Assembly (NCBI GenBank): GCA_009602735.1
Contig: WELA01006669.1
Location: 180,578-219,869, forward strand
Direction: 5' to 3'
Length of the DNA: 39,292 nucleotides
From: Mesotaenium endlicherianum
Taxonomy: Eukaryota; Streptophyta; Zygnematophyceae; Zygnematales; Mesotaeniaceae
The notes beneath the pieces were generated by a model. The model made no database searches and was not told the DNA's origin. It worked only from the letters and a program-made list of their open reading frames with translations. Shown here piece by piece: positions 1 to 9,735 of this stretch; positions within the stretch are counted from its first letter, which is position 1; each line of letters begins with the position of its first letter. Position numbers and translations under genes: made by a program.

Positions 1-182
1 GGTGGGGGCGAGGGGCCGGGGGAGGGAGGGAGAGAGGGAGGAGGGGGGGCGAGAGAGAGAGAGAAGGGAGAGGAGGAGGGCTTAGTCGTACAAGCGGAAG
101 CAAGGGCCAAAAGGGGTGGAGGGCGGACGGCACTGGGGGGCAAAGGGCGTAGCGCTTCTCTGAGGCAACACAAATACACAGG
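1..182. other. Left flank, purine-rich low complexity
   Basis: The first ~80 bases are almost only G and A on the + strand, with GGGAGG and GAGAGA runs. The rest is unremarkable GC-rich sequence up to the first LTR. No gene is visible. It is the DNA next to the 5' LTR of element A; the five bases touching the LTR are ACAGG, but the matching right-hand target-site copy cannot be tested because the 3' LTR of A is truncated. Confidence 0.6.
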
Positions 183-698
183 TGTAAGGCCATAGGTTTA
201 TAAAGTGCATTCTCGAGTTTCATGAAAGTATGTTTTGATTGTATAGTAGTGTAGAGTGCATTTTTATGGTCATTTTGATATAAACTTCATCAAATTTGGT
301 CAAGTATTGAGAGATATATGGATTTTTGAAGTTTTAATAGTTTTGAGGTCGGTTGACGACTGTCCTTAATTCGCGGTGAGCGCGACCGTCGGATTGACCG
401 ACAGCGTCAAGCGATCTGGCCCGTTAAAGTGAATTCGAACCTTCACGTAAGTTCGGCTGACGCGAAGTGCCGACTAGGTCGATTTACCTAGAAGTTTCGA
501 AATAGCCTAGCGCGTCTAAGTTAGTATATTCTAGATGTATCGATGCATGCATGTGGACGTCAAATCGGCCCGACACGTCAGATGAGACTGATTTGGCTAT
601 CTCACGAATATTTTGGAAGGGACGATTTGACAACCGCTTTCGAAAATTCGTTGCTAGGCGGCCCTCCCGCCTAGGGACGAGCAGCCGTCGTAAAAAAT

Positions 699-706
699 TA
701 TAAATA
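699..706 (+). promoter_or_regulatory. TATA box in the A LTR
   Basis: The sequence TATAAATA lies in the 3' third of the LTR, where the U3/R boundary is expected. RNA start would fall near 725-735, inside or just after the hairpin at 715-744. The call rests on sequence and position only. Confidence 0.55.
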
Positions 707-714
707 GACATAAC

Positions 715-744
715 TACAGTGCTGAGTAAGTTTTCAGCACTGTA
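715..744 (+). other. Perfect 11-bp hairpin near the presumed RNA start of A
   Basis: TACAGTGCTGA (715-725) and TCAGCACTGTA (734-744) are exact reverse complements separated by an 8-base loop. The hairpin is about 10 bases downstream of the TATA box, so it would lie at or next to the 5' end of the element RNA and also in the R region of the 3' LTR. The role is unknown; packaging, strand transfer or 3'-end formation are possible. Confidence 0.6.
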
Positions 745-938
745 AATCTTTTACGGGTTTGTAATGACAAGGCCTTTCATCCTAAATCATTTGTGAGCAG
801 TTTCTTCCTACTCAAAACGTTTAGTATTTTTTCTAAGCTTTCTTAGTGATATGCCGCTGCACTCTTGAGTATGATTGCAACTAGCTTTGTTCCTCGTGAG
901 TCACTACGCTTCCATTAGGGCACTCTGCCCCTTCCATC

Positions 939-956
939 TGGTATTGGAGCTGGGCT
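939..956 (+). other. Primer-binding site of A (initiator-Met tRNA type)
   Basis: TGGTATTGGAGCTGGGCT follows the LTR end by two bases. It resembles the TGGTATCAGAGC consensus complementary to the 3' end of plant initiator-methionine tRNA, the usual primer of plant LTR elements. It fixes the LTR end near 936. Confidence 0.75.
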
Positions 957-1051
957 AGTTTGCATATTATATTATGGAGTCGCACCTGGCAGTTGGAGGA
1001 GGCGAGCATCTTGAGCATGTTGAGCGCGCAGGATAGCAGGCAGCACCAACG

Positions 1052-2013
1052 ATGACAAGAGAGCAACAAGAGGTGCAGGCGATGCTGAGGCAAATGGCGA
1101 ATGCAATTGGAGGAGAAGTCTACACCCAGTTTCAACAAAATATGCGCGCGGAGGTGGAGAGAATGCTGCGAGTTGTTATGGGGAACGCCGCTTCAACGAG
1201 TTCGGCACCTGCACCTGTTGTGCCCCCAATTCATGTTAACCCAGTGGTGCAACCAATTATTCCACCCGCATCAGGAGTGCGTGCGCCTAAGCCTGAAGTT
1301 TATACTGGAGAGCGTGGATCGCCGCCTGTTCATCAATGGATTTTTGGAGTAAAGAAGTTTATGGAGTATTCTGTGCTCGCGCCCGACAGGCAAGTCGCCT
1401 TTGTCATAACTTTGCTGCAGAAGAGTGCTGCAGCTTGGTATGAACGAGAAGAGCAGCTGTCTGGAGTTCCTGCTACTGTTGATCAACTATTTGAAGGCTT
1501 GAAGAGGCAATTTCAACCTATTGCACCCGAGGCTACCGCTCGAGATCTATTGGTGCGCCTTCGTCAACGAGCAAGCGTTCAGGAGTATGTTTCGCGCTTC
1601 ATCGAGCTGGTGCTTCAATGTCCATCCATGCATCAGTCGGAGATGATGGACAAGTTCAAGAGGGGACTCAAGCCAACTGTGGCCAAGGAAGTGGCGCTCA
1701 AGGACCCTACCAGTCTTGGAGAAATGATGGCATTGGCAACAAGGGTTGACGCTGTGGAGTATAGTCAGAGGCAGTGGGGCAGCCACAACTTTGGAGGATA
1801 TCGACANGCCACAACTTTGGAGGATATCGACAGTTTGGTTCTCAAGCGCGAAGCACGAGTGGACAAGGTCCAGTACCTATGGAGTTGAGACTTGCTCAGA
1901 ATCAGCGCAGGCAGCAGAATTACAAGCCGAGAGGACCCTGCTATAATTGCGGCAAGCTTGGACATCCGGCTCGAGATTGTCATGTGAAGGCGAAGCAACC
2001 TCAACAGCAGTAA
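1052..2013 (+). CDS. gag: Element A Gag (capsid and nucleocapsid), interrupted only by an assembly junction
   Basis: Gag forms the particle that packages element RNA in the cytoplasm. The protein starts MTREQQEVQ. It has a Pro/Ala-rich stretch and then a retrotransposon gag core, recognisable by a YTGERG segment, AAAWYE, a FEGLKRQFQP segment, SVQEYVSRF and FKRGLKPTVAKEV. It ends with one CCHC zinc knuckle, C-YN-C-GKLG-H-PARD-C, near 1950-1980. As written the frame breaks at the N at 1807. A 25-base sequence is repeated either side of that N. Removing one copy plus the N (26 bases) brings the downstream frame into register and gives a continuous protein of about 311 residues ending at the TAA at 2011. 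The start is the first in-frame ATG after the PBS. Protease follows in the -1 frame. Confidence 0.85.
1782..1832. other. Assembly junction with duplicated 25 bases around an N
   Basis: The 25 bases at 1782-1806 recur exactly at 1808-1832, with a single N at 1807 between them. Collapsing the repeat restores the gag reading frame, so this is best read as two contig ends that overlap and were joined without merging. Confidence 0.88.
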
Positions 2014-2774
2014 AAAGGAGAACGCCAGTAAGTCGTTCTTGGGTGGCTACTGGCGTGATGACGAGATCTCACAAGGAGGTTATCCCCAGGAGCGTGCCGA
2101 GAAGCAAAGGACGAGACGTTGACAAGCCTATCATCGTGGAAGGAGTGGTCGACGGCAACAAGGCGAAGTGTATGGTTGACAGTGGCGCAAGTGCAAACTT
2201 TGTGCACAAGAAGCTAGTGAAAGAGTGGCGAATCCCTGTGCAGAAGTATTATGAGCCTAAGGAGGCAACTTTGGCGAATGGGCAGAGACTCAAGTGTGGT
2301 GCACCTACGGAAGCTATTCACGTGGAAGTAGCGGGGCACCAAAGTACTGAAGTTATGAAGCAGGCAGAGTTGGGTCACCATGAGGTGATATTAGGCCAAC
2401 CATAGCTGAGGAAAGCCAACCCTCAAGTGCACTGGAGCACAGGACAAGTGAAGGTCCAAGGGCGTGATGGTCGAATGGAGACAGCAAAACAGGTGGAGGT
2501 AGATACGACCACAAGAAACTGGCGTCCGTCGAGCCTGCAAGTTAAGAAGCTATGCAGGGCAAATCATGTGAAGGAGATGTACCTTGTTTTGGTGGCCCTC
2601 GCCAGGTCATCAGATGGAGCAAGCGTGAATCCTAACAGCCTGGGCGAATGTACATCGCCGGAGGAGCAAGTAGTGGTGTCTGATCCCCTTGCTCAGAAGG
2701 AGCAGAGCCCAACTGCTCAAGAGAAGAAGCCTGCAGAGATGCCTGTCCAAATTAAGGCTGTCATGATTTATTAA
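2014..2774 (+). pseudogene. pol: Element A protease and linker to RT (broken)
   Basis: This is the aspartic protease that would cut the Gag-Pol polyprotein. The catalytic triplet is DSG, seen as MVDSGASANF near 2175-2200, followed by the usual hydrophobic flap and GHHEVILGQP near the end of the domain. The frame is -1 relative to gag and is open upstream of the gag stop. A TAG at 2403-2405 breaks it just before LRKANPQV; family members have Trp there, so this looks like TGG to TAG. The frame continues through an uncharacterised Gln/Glu-rich linker to a TAA at 2772. RT should follow but lies about 22 kb away because element M is inserted. Confidence 0.78.
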
Positions 2775-3813
2775 GTCGAGGTTGACGTACCAAACCAAGT
2801 TCTACATGTGTGAACCATCAACCTAGGAAGACCAACTTTGCATTGACTTTACGCATCCATATGTTGACCTTCTCTAGATTTCCGAGTCACCAAAGTGTAG
2901 TGCGTCGAAGCATCCTCCGAATGGCTCCGGTTTCGCGTCATTTGGTTAATTATCGAGCGAGATAGACGCGATCTAGTCTGCATTCCTTTCGGCACCTAGC
3001 GGAACCACACCAAACGGCCAACTTATGACTCCATGCACCAGAAGGTGACAATGTTGACTATTCGTGACCCTTAAGACCCCTAGCGTTGTGTGCACAAATC
3101 CGCGAGCCCTTTAGACTACATAAATCTTGCATTTCCATAGTAAAAGTGCATCATTGAGGCTATAACTTGGTGACTGCATCACCTACTCCTAGAGCAAGCT
3201 TCCTCAAGTTCCAGATTCTCTTTTGAGGCGCTATCTAGCTACCCAAGGTAAGCTCCACCAATGAGAGACACTTAGCATACTCTACGTGCTTTGCTTTGAT
3301 TGGTTTGAGTTATGCTTAGCCTAAAAGAGTGCTAGTACATGCCTTGTACACATTAGTGGACATAAGAGAGCCTCCTAGAGTGACTACATGCATTGGATCC
3401 GCCGCATACGACGTCGGGTTTTCAGGAGTATAAGTGCTAGAGATGTCCCTAGAGGAACATCTTTTTAGAAGTCCCATTATGCCAGTTGTAAGTCACAGAG
3501 ATTATCAGTAAAGCTTACACTTTTATCTCCTGTGCTTTTAGGACCACTTAGTCTCTCTCTTGTGAAGAGCAAGCCTTGCTGGCTTCCAATCACTAGAAGA
3601 ACTTCACAAGTGGTGAGCAAAGTCACAACTTATACCCCCTGCCATAGGACTACTCTTGAAGATCATGATGTGCTTCTAGTGATCTTTTGGGCCAGACTTC
3701 ATAAGTTGTTTTCCTACCAGATAACAGTCTTGAGGTGCTCACTCTGGAGAGTACACACTCCTTACTTCTAAAAAGATCTCTCTTTGCCTGCACGCAATTA
3801 GAATCTTCAGCGT
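2775..3813 (+). other. AT-richer stretch before M gag: probable 5' LTR/leader of M, boundaries not found
   Basis: No convincing gene is present. The composition differs from the GC-rich coding part of M, and CT-rich and AT-rich blocks alternate as in an LTR plus leader. The stretch ends just before the M gag start. I could not find a second copy of it downstream of the M integrase, nor a recognisable initiator-Met PBS, so calling it an LTR is an inference. The left edge of M may be at 2809, just after the first ACATG. Confidence 0.35.
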
Positions 3814-4856
3814 ATGCCTACCCATAGTGGGCGTGCTTACCAGCCTTACTATGAAGGGGTTAGTGGAGAAGACTCAGACTCCGATCTCAGTACTGTCACT
3901 GAACCCTCTGAAGGGGAGCAGCCGACACTCGTGCTTCCTATAATTGTCCCTGAGCCGTCTTCCCAGTGGGCTCACCACGATTCCTGGTACCCCATGGCAG
4001 GTGACCACGAGGTCAAGGCGGACAGGTCCTCCCTCTTCCGCTTCAGCGGCAGACCAGGAACCTGTGATCTGGACGACACAATCTCAGAGTTCGAGGCTGA
4101 GTTCGTGACCGCAAGGCTTAAGACGCCCGCGCTCACTAAGCGTGACGTGTTCTATACGCTCATGCGCTATCTCCTCTGCGAGGCCGGTGACACATTTCGT
4201 GAGAAGACTGACGAGATCTACGCACGCACAGAGCCTGTGGGGAACCCCCAGTGGAGACCCCCCTTGCTAATCCGGCCAAGGCCGTCTGGGACGTCCTCAG
4301 AAAGGAGTTCCAGGCCGCGACCGAAGAGAAGGTGTATGAGCTGCACCACTTCTTCCGCCGCAAGAAGGAGACGATCCGCATGATGTACCGCCGCTTGACG
4401 CACCTTCGCCAAGACGTTGGCACTGTCACTGACGGGGAGGCAGCGGAGATCTTCTTGCGCGCCGTAGAGCCACGGTTGAGGGAGCAAGCCATGGCTCCTC
4501 TCATCTACCACATCGGCTCCGAGTACTCGCTAGAGGACGCTTACCTCTCAGTCGAGATGCAGAGCTTGGCCGCCGCACGGAGCAACATTAGCGACCGTGT
4601 AGGCCTCGCATCCACGTGCGTACAGCAAGAGTCTTTGGTGCTGCCATCCACAACGATGCGCCCAGCTTCGGCTCGCCAACCCCAGCAGCAGCAGCAGCCC
4701 CAGCGCTCTCACCTGTCCCAGCAGACCCAGCAGCGTGGGGCTCCGCATGGCCGCATTTTCATGGCCGCCACGACGAGCGACCCCTGTTGGTCTTGCGAGA
4801 AGACGGGCCACTCTTGCCAGAATTGCACAATTGCACAGAATAAACAAGCCCGGTGA
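3814..4856 (+). pseudogene. gag: Element M Gag: capsid and first zinc knuckle (frameshifted)
   Basis: This is the structural Gag of M. The reading frame starts at an ATG (MPTHSGRAYQPYYEG), runs through an acidic Ser/Glu segment (EDSDSDLSTVTEPSEGEQ) and enters the capsid region with FRFSGRPGTCDLDD. The coding frame changes near 4250, since the sequence continues in another frame as AKAVWDVLRKEFQAATEEKV and then a long helical capsid region (FFRRKKETIRMMYRRL, EIFLRAVEPRLREQA). It ends in a CCHC knuckle, C-WS-C-EKTG-H-SCQN-C, and a stop at 4854. A second knuckle follows in the +1 frame. Frame changes without a clear recoding signal suggest decay, not programmed shifting. Confidence 0.8.
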
Positions 4857-5885
4857 CTGTACCTACTGTGGCAAGGCAGGCCACCTGCAGATTGTATGCC
4901 TGCAGAAGAAGCGCGACGTCGAGAACGGACGCGTTCGTGACGACCCTGCGCTAGCAGCAGGACTGCGGGGCATGCGTAACCCTCGCACGGGTGGACGCCC
5001 CTCGATGACGGTAGCCTCGGCTACGATGGACGCCGCGCTGACCCCCGGAGCCGATTACTACAGTTTTGACGACGTCAGCAACGCCCTCGTAGAGGCCAAC
5101 GCAGAGATGGCCAGACCTCGCGGTCTCGTCGTCACCAACAATTACGACGCGTGCAGAGCCCTCTTTGCACGCGTCCCGTCGTCAGACGCTTCAGCTCCGA
5201 CAGCTGGCGTCTGCGCAGCTCCTGCGCACTTTCACAACGCCGACAAGTGGCAGTCCCAGAGGCTGGCACCTGGCGCTATAGCAGCGCTGCAGCCTCGCAC
5301 GCGCCCGCCCCACGACAGAACTACAGCGACCAGCGCCGAAAACTTCTGCGCAGACGCTTCTGCCAGACCTGCGCACTCTGCGCTGATGTCCGTCAGCAGC
5401 CGCTGCACTCGTCCGGTCGGGCTGCCATATGGCATGCTGCAGGCTCACGCGGTCCCGCTACCCTGCGTCACGGACGCTGCAGCTCCCAATGCGCCCCTTG
5501 ACGGTCCGGCACACACGCCAGAACAGTCGCAGGCTCCAGCAGCCCCTCAGGTTTGTGCCGCCCTGCTGACGCCAGCAGTGCTGCCGGCAATCTGCGTATC
5601 GACAGCTGTCGCAACAGGGCGCGCTTGCCAGCTGAGTGACACGTCTGCAGCACACACGGTTGCCGCGCCCCTCACCGTACGCGTCGTCATTTTGTGCGTA
5701 GATTTGCGCACCTGCCGGCAACGCCAGGATGGTTTCACCCTGTTGGTTGCTGCAAGCAGCAGGGTCCAGCAGGCGCCGACACTTGCCGCGTGTCTGGCAG
5801 GCCAGGCCGCTCTTGTCGGCAGCCACGCGCACACTCGCGCTCTCATGCGTCCGCTCACACCGCACACGGCGGCGCGAGGCTTGCC

Positions 5886-6733
5886 GGGCAGCCAGCTACA
5901 AGATCGCAGCTCGGCAGCCACAGCAGCAGCTGCGCACGCCAGCTGTGCACACGTCCTTCCACGTGGCGCACGCAGCCCGATACGGCCAGCGCAAATTCAG
6001 CGGCCGCGATTGCCATTCCCAGTCAGTATGGGGCATCCCTGATTGTGCTGTGCGGCCAGATTGCCATGCGGAGCGCCGATGTCACGCTCACGGCTGCGCA
6101 AAGCCAGGGCTTAAATCCTGGCTGCGCACAAAACCCTCGCGTTGACGCAATTCGCGCTACAGGGGCTTCGGCGTACGCACGCATCGGGGGGAGGGCGTCG
6201 CGATCGGCGTCCGAGGCAGGCAACACCGACCTGGATGTTGGACCGGACACCAGCCCCCGCAACCCCAGGAGCGATTGGGAGGCGCCACGTGGCAGCCCCT
6301 CAGCAACCGCACCTGCGCCAGTCCTGGCAGCCGCGCCAGCAGCCGTCGCACCTGACGCGTGTCCGGCTGGCAAGACCTTGCCTGACGGCAACGGCACACC
6401 CGCGTATGTCTGCCCACGCTCGCACACGCCGCGCACCGCACTGCGGGGCCCGCTCAGCAGCCAGCCACGCGACCACCTCACGGCAGCCACGTCAGCAGTT
6501 GCGTACGGCAGCTGCGCACCCGTGCTGCCATTTGGCACGCGCACGAAGTCCGGCCCATCCAGCGCAGATCTGGCAACTGCGATTGTCATCCCGAGTCAGG
6601 GAGCGACATCTCCGATCGCGTTGTGCGGTTGCATCTCCGTTTGGAGCTGCGACAGCACGCACACGGCTGCGCACAGCCGGGGCTTAAATCCTGGCTGCGC
6701 AGCAAACCCTTGGGACTGCGCGATAAGCGTGGC
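5886..6733 (+). repeat. Diverged in-frame tandem duplication, unit about 573 bp
   Basis: Sequence around 5886-6160 resembles sequence around 6457-6733. The clearest anchor is GGGCTTAAATCCTGGCTGCG at 6107 and again at 6680, an offset of 573 bases or 191 codons. In the frame open from 5694 to 7526 both copies keep IPSQ, LCG and GLNPGCA followed by NP, which suggests protein-level constraint on that frame. Confidence 0.6.
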
Positions 6734-6984
6734 GAGGGTCCTAGCGAGCGCACGCGCTACCTGGAGGGCGCCACGTGCCTTGCCTAGGGCTGCCGATACC
6801 GACGCCGGCCCCCGTAGGGCGACGCGACCTGGTAGTCCCAGAGGCGCATCTGAAGCGCCACTTGTTAGCCAACCAATAGCCAAGCTTGCGCCAGCCCTGA
6901 CGTTTGCGCCAGTAGCAAAGGCGTCTGCGCCCGAAGTTGCGCCCGCATCCGCAGCCGCTCCGGCGGCGGCGTTAGCGTTTGCCG

Positions 6985-7215
6985 AGGCACCAGCTGCAAG
7001 AGGACCAGAGCCAGCGCCAGCTGCGCCTGCGCCAGGTGTCCGAGCGCCAGGTGCGCCAGCGCCAGGATCGCCCGCGCCGAGTGCGCCATCGCCAGGTGTC
7101 CTAGCGCCAAGAGCGCCAGCGCCGAGTGCGCCAGCGCCAGATGCGCCAGCGCCAGATGCGCCAGCGCCAAGTGCGCCAGCGCCAGGTGCGCCGGTGCGCC
7201 AGCGCCAGGTACGCC
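6985..7215 (+). repeat. GCGCCA short tandem repeats encoding Pro-Ala repeats
   Basis: The tract is built of GCGCCAGCGCCA-like units with variations, period 6-12 bases. In the frame of the preceding region it encodes Ala-Pro repeats such as APGAPAPGSPAPSAP. Because the period is a multiple of three, all frames on both strands stay open here and give spurious long open frames. Identical tracts occur at about 12081-12311 and 17438-17668 in the duplicated blocks. Confidence 0.8.
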
Positions 7216-7315
7216 AGCGCCGGGTGTGCCAGCTGCTCTTTAGCCGACTGTCCCAGCGGCTGCTCCTGCTGCTACAGCCGCGTGAAACCCCATTCTGGCC
7301 TGCTGCGCACGCACA

Positions 7316-8226
7316 GTGCCACTTGGAGGCCGCACAACAGACGGCAGCGCACGGCGCAAGCACGCTTTGTTGGCAGCCGGACGCCCAGCAGTGGCACAGA
7401 AGCGCGCCGGGCCGGATCAGGGGCGTCGCACGGAGGAGGCGCTGCGTCTGCACCGCTTGTTCAGTGTGCTGGACACGCCAGCAGTGCCAGCGGCCTTTGC
7501 GCCTCACGCGATGGCCTCGCCGATGACGACGGTGCAGCTCAACGCCAAGGTCATCTCGCTGGCGCTTCACCGCATGCCCGCAGTCTCCTTCGCATAGCTC
7601 GGCGTGTCGATGGAGGCCACACGGCAGGCGACCCAGCTACTGCTCCAGTCGCGCAAGGCCAGCCAGCGCGCCGTTGACGGTAGGCCAACGTCAGACCCGG
7701 CAGCCGCGGTGCTCTTTGCACCCGCGCAACCTGCGCATGAGCACAGGATGATCACCACGCCTGACGCTGCGTTTTTGGATAATACGCAGGCTATCGTGCT
7801 GGTAAACACGCAGGCCCCGCAGCGCATCATGTTCGATACTGGCGCCCAGCCAGTCCTCATCAGCCTGCGCTACTTCCGCCAACTGGGCCTCTCGTCAGCC
7901 GACCTAGAGGATTCGCCTACGCGGATTAACACCGCTGCCGGCACGTACGAGACCGTCACCGGGCGCACGCGGCTGGCCCTTCGCTTCACCTTTCGGCCCG
8001 GCACTCCGGATGAGACGAGCATCCACCGGCATACGTTGGTCACTCGCTCTGAGACCTTTGACGTGCTCCTTGGCCAAGACGTGCTCTTTCCTATCGGCGC
8101 CGCAGTGGATAACTGGGTGGAGCGGGTCTTCTATCGACCCGACTGGCAGTCAGGGGGGACCCGCACTGCATGTGTGCCACTTGACATCTTGGATTTTCGC
8201 TTAGCTGAGTCGCCCTCTACGGCTTC
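7316..8226 (+). pseudogene. pol: Element M aspartic protease, copy 1
   Basis: This is the retroviral-type aspartic protease that matures the polyprotein. The frame carries a conserved lead-in (LHRLFSVLDTPAVPAAFAPH, then MPAVSFA) and is interrupted by TAG at 7595. It continues as LGVSMEATRQATQLLLQSRK. The catalytic triplet is in FDTGAQPVLIS near 7832. The domain ends with the flap and DVLLGQDVLFPIGAAVDNW, a gypsy-protease-like C-terminus. The frame is lost near 8226 and coding continues in another frame as DDGRSVVQIDKGG, so a small indel lies there. The same stop and frame change occur at the equivalent places of copies 2 and 3. Confidence 0.82.
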
Positions 8227-9735
8227 ATGGCGCTGGACGACGGACGGTCCGTGGTTCAGATTGATAAGGGGGGAGCCGAGGATGACAAGGTCTCCGTTGG
8301 CGCTGACCTACTGGAGACGCAGGAGGAAGATCCCGAGCTGTCTGGTGCCGAGCTCCACCTCACACCCCAGGAGCAGGCTGACGCTCTGGCCGCCCAAGCC
8401 AGAGAGACAGTGCGGATCTACGCCGCGCATAACTCCATGATGCGTCAGATGGCGACAGACGCCGTCGAGGCACACGCCATTGCCACGGGTGCCCTTACTG
8501 CTGCAGTGCACGCTCATGACGCAGCAACAGTTGCAGCAGCCATACCTCGGCCACAGCCTCCTACGACGAGCGGATCATCCTTGAGATCACACGTCCGCGT
8601 ACGGTATGACGTGCCTGTGGGGGTCGCCATTCAGTACCGCATGGCCTCCCAGTCGCCCTCACCTGCACCGTCGCACAAGACAGGCGACTCATGGCCACGC
8701 ACTACCACGTCTGAGGATGAGGCCATGAGGCAGGCAGCGTTCCCAGGCAGGTCCGACGACGCGTCATTGAGCAGCGAGGAGGAGGAGTGGCAGGAGTGGT
8801 CCCAGGAGGCCGCAAGGGAGCCCGCAGCCCAGCCGTCGGCAGAGCCACTGCCGCCCACGCCTACAGCTTGCGTCTGACGCCAGCCTACAAGGCCTCCCGG
8901 CTTCAATTCTCTCTCACATGAGACCACGGCCAATCCCCGTCGAGCCCATCCATGCACCGGCAGGCCTAGTCGTCCGATACAGCACGACTGTTTGACCAGC
9001 AACGAGTCCCGTGACGTCACGCACTTGTTCGCTGGCAACAGCCTGGACACAGGCTAGCCAGGTCGCGCCTCCGCCAGCACCGCCTCCACGGTTCCTCTCA
9101 CCGCCATCGACTCGCGAGCCGGACGTGCGCAGCAGACAGTGGCCAGGACCAGCATCCTCGGTCCTCGGCGTACAGGTCCTTCTCCCTACGCCGGGCCAGC
9201 TCTACGTTTGGCACGCCGCACTCTGCCACCTGACCGGCGTGCACGCGAGGTCACTCTGACTCGCGAGCATACCAGGGCTGCCCGCAAGGTCACGCCTTTG
9301 CGCGACACTCCCAGGGACGCACGGGAGGTTACTCCTCTTTGCGAAGGGAGAGAGGTCACTCCTTTGCGCGAGATGCGCCCGCGCTCAGTCACACCGCCGT
9401 ATGACAATCCGCGCGATCACCGCACCCGCGAGCATGACGCACAGTCTTCCTCCACCACTGCAGCCCACGCGCTATACCAGACGCCGCCTGGCTGGCCTGC
9501 CGCCGTCCCGCGCAGGCACATAGCCGCCGACGGGCCGTCTAGGTCACCTCCTCATAAGGTGGCCCGCACCGCTGCACGCCCCCGCGACCGTCATCCTCAT
9601 CCGCACGCGACACGCGTAGGGCCCATGCAGCGCAACCAGCGGGAGCGCGTCCGACTCGCATCTCTTTCTCCGCAGCGCCCGCGAGTCCAACTCGCCCCAC
9701 GTCAGCTCCTCCGTCCTCGACAGGCAGCACATTGA
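8227..9735 (+). pseudogene. Element M linker between protease and methyltransferase, copy 1
   Basis: One frame continues over this region with two stops, TGA at 8875 and TAG at 9055. The first part is acidic and helical (VSVGADLLETQEEDPELSG, LTPQEQADALAAQARETV) and ends in an acidic Ser/Glu stretch (SSEEEEWQEWSQEA). After the stops comes a very basic Arg/Pro/Thr-rich part with about four degenerate REVTPLRE-like units at 9242-9385. I recognise no known domain. The basic half could bind nucleic acid, but that is conjecture. It joins the methyltransferase, which is in a different frame starting near 9732. Confidence 0.5.
9242..9385 (+). repeat. Degenerate REVTPLRE repeats in the linker
   Basis: Successive units read REVTLTRE, RKVTPLRD, REVTPLCE and REVTPLRE, with unequal spacing. 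The DNA shows recurring GAGGTCACTCC-like words. The same tract is present in the duplicated blocks at 14338-14481 and 19695-19838. Confidence 0.6.

Larger units (their letters stand above)
183..936 (+). repeat. 5' LTR of element A
   Basis: It begins TGTAAGG and ends CTTCCA two bases before the primer-binding site, giving the usual TG...CA ends and a length of 754 bp. Its first ~310 bases recur at 27893-28199, and diverged copies occur at 35855-36088 and, inverted, at 36087-36529. It contains a TATA box at 699 and a perfect hairpin at 715-744. Confidence 0.88.
4857..7526 (+). pseudogene. Element M second zinc knuckle and long Ala/Pro-rich region
   Basis: In the +1 frame relative to the first knuckle, the sequence reads into a second CCHC knuckle, C-TY-C-GKAG-H-LQIV-C, at about 4860-4900, then PSMTVASATMDAALTPGADY and an Ala-rich region to 6042. 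The coding frame then appears to switch: another frame, open from 5694 to 7526, holds two diverged in-frame copies of a unit with shared IPSQ, LCG and GLNPGCA motifs, and then a Pro-Ala repeat tract. No catalytic motif is seen. It most likely joins nucleocapsid to protease as a disordered linker. GC-rich periodic sequence keeps several frames open by composition, so exact coding limits are unsure. Confidence 0.55.

Noticed and set aside
3532..3771. Small open frame in the leader before M gag
   Set aside because: Low-complexity, no motif, and located in presumed LTR/leader sequence.
4840..4870. Programmed frameshift between the two zinc knuckles of M gag
   Set aside because: No slippery heptamer or hairpin was seen there, and other unprogrammed frame breaks surround it.
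6596..7570. A 324-residue minus-strand open frame rich in Gly-Ala repeats (also at 11692-12666 and 17049-18023)
   Set aside because: It lies opposite the GCGCCA repeats, whose period is a multiple of three, so all frames stay open. It has no domain and lies antisense to the M polyprotein.
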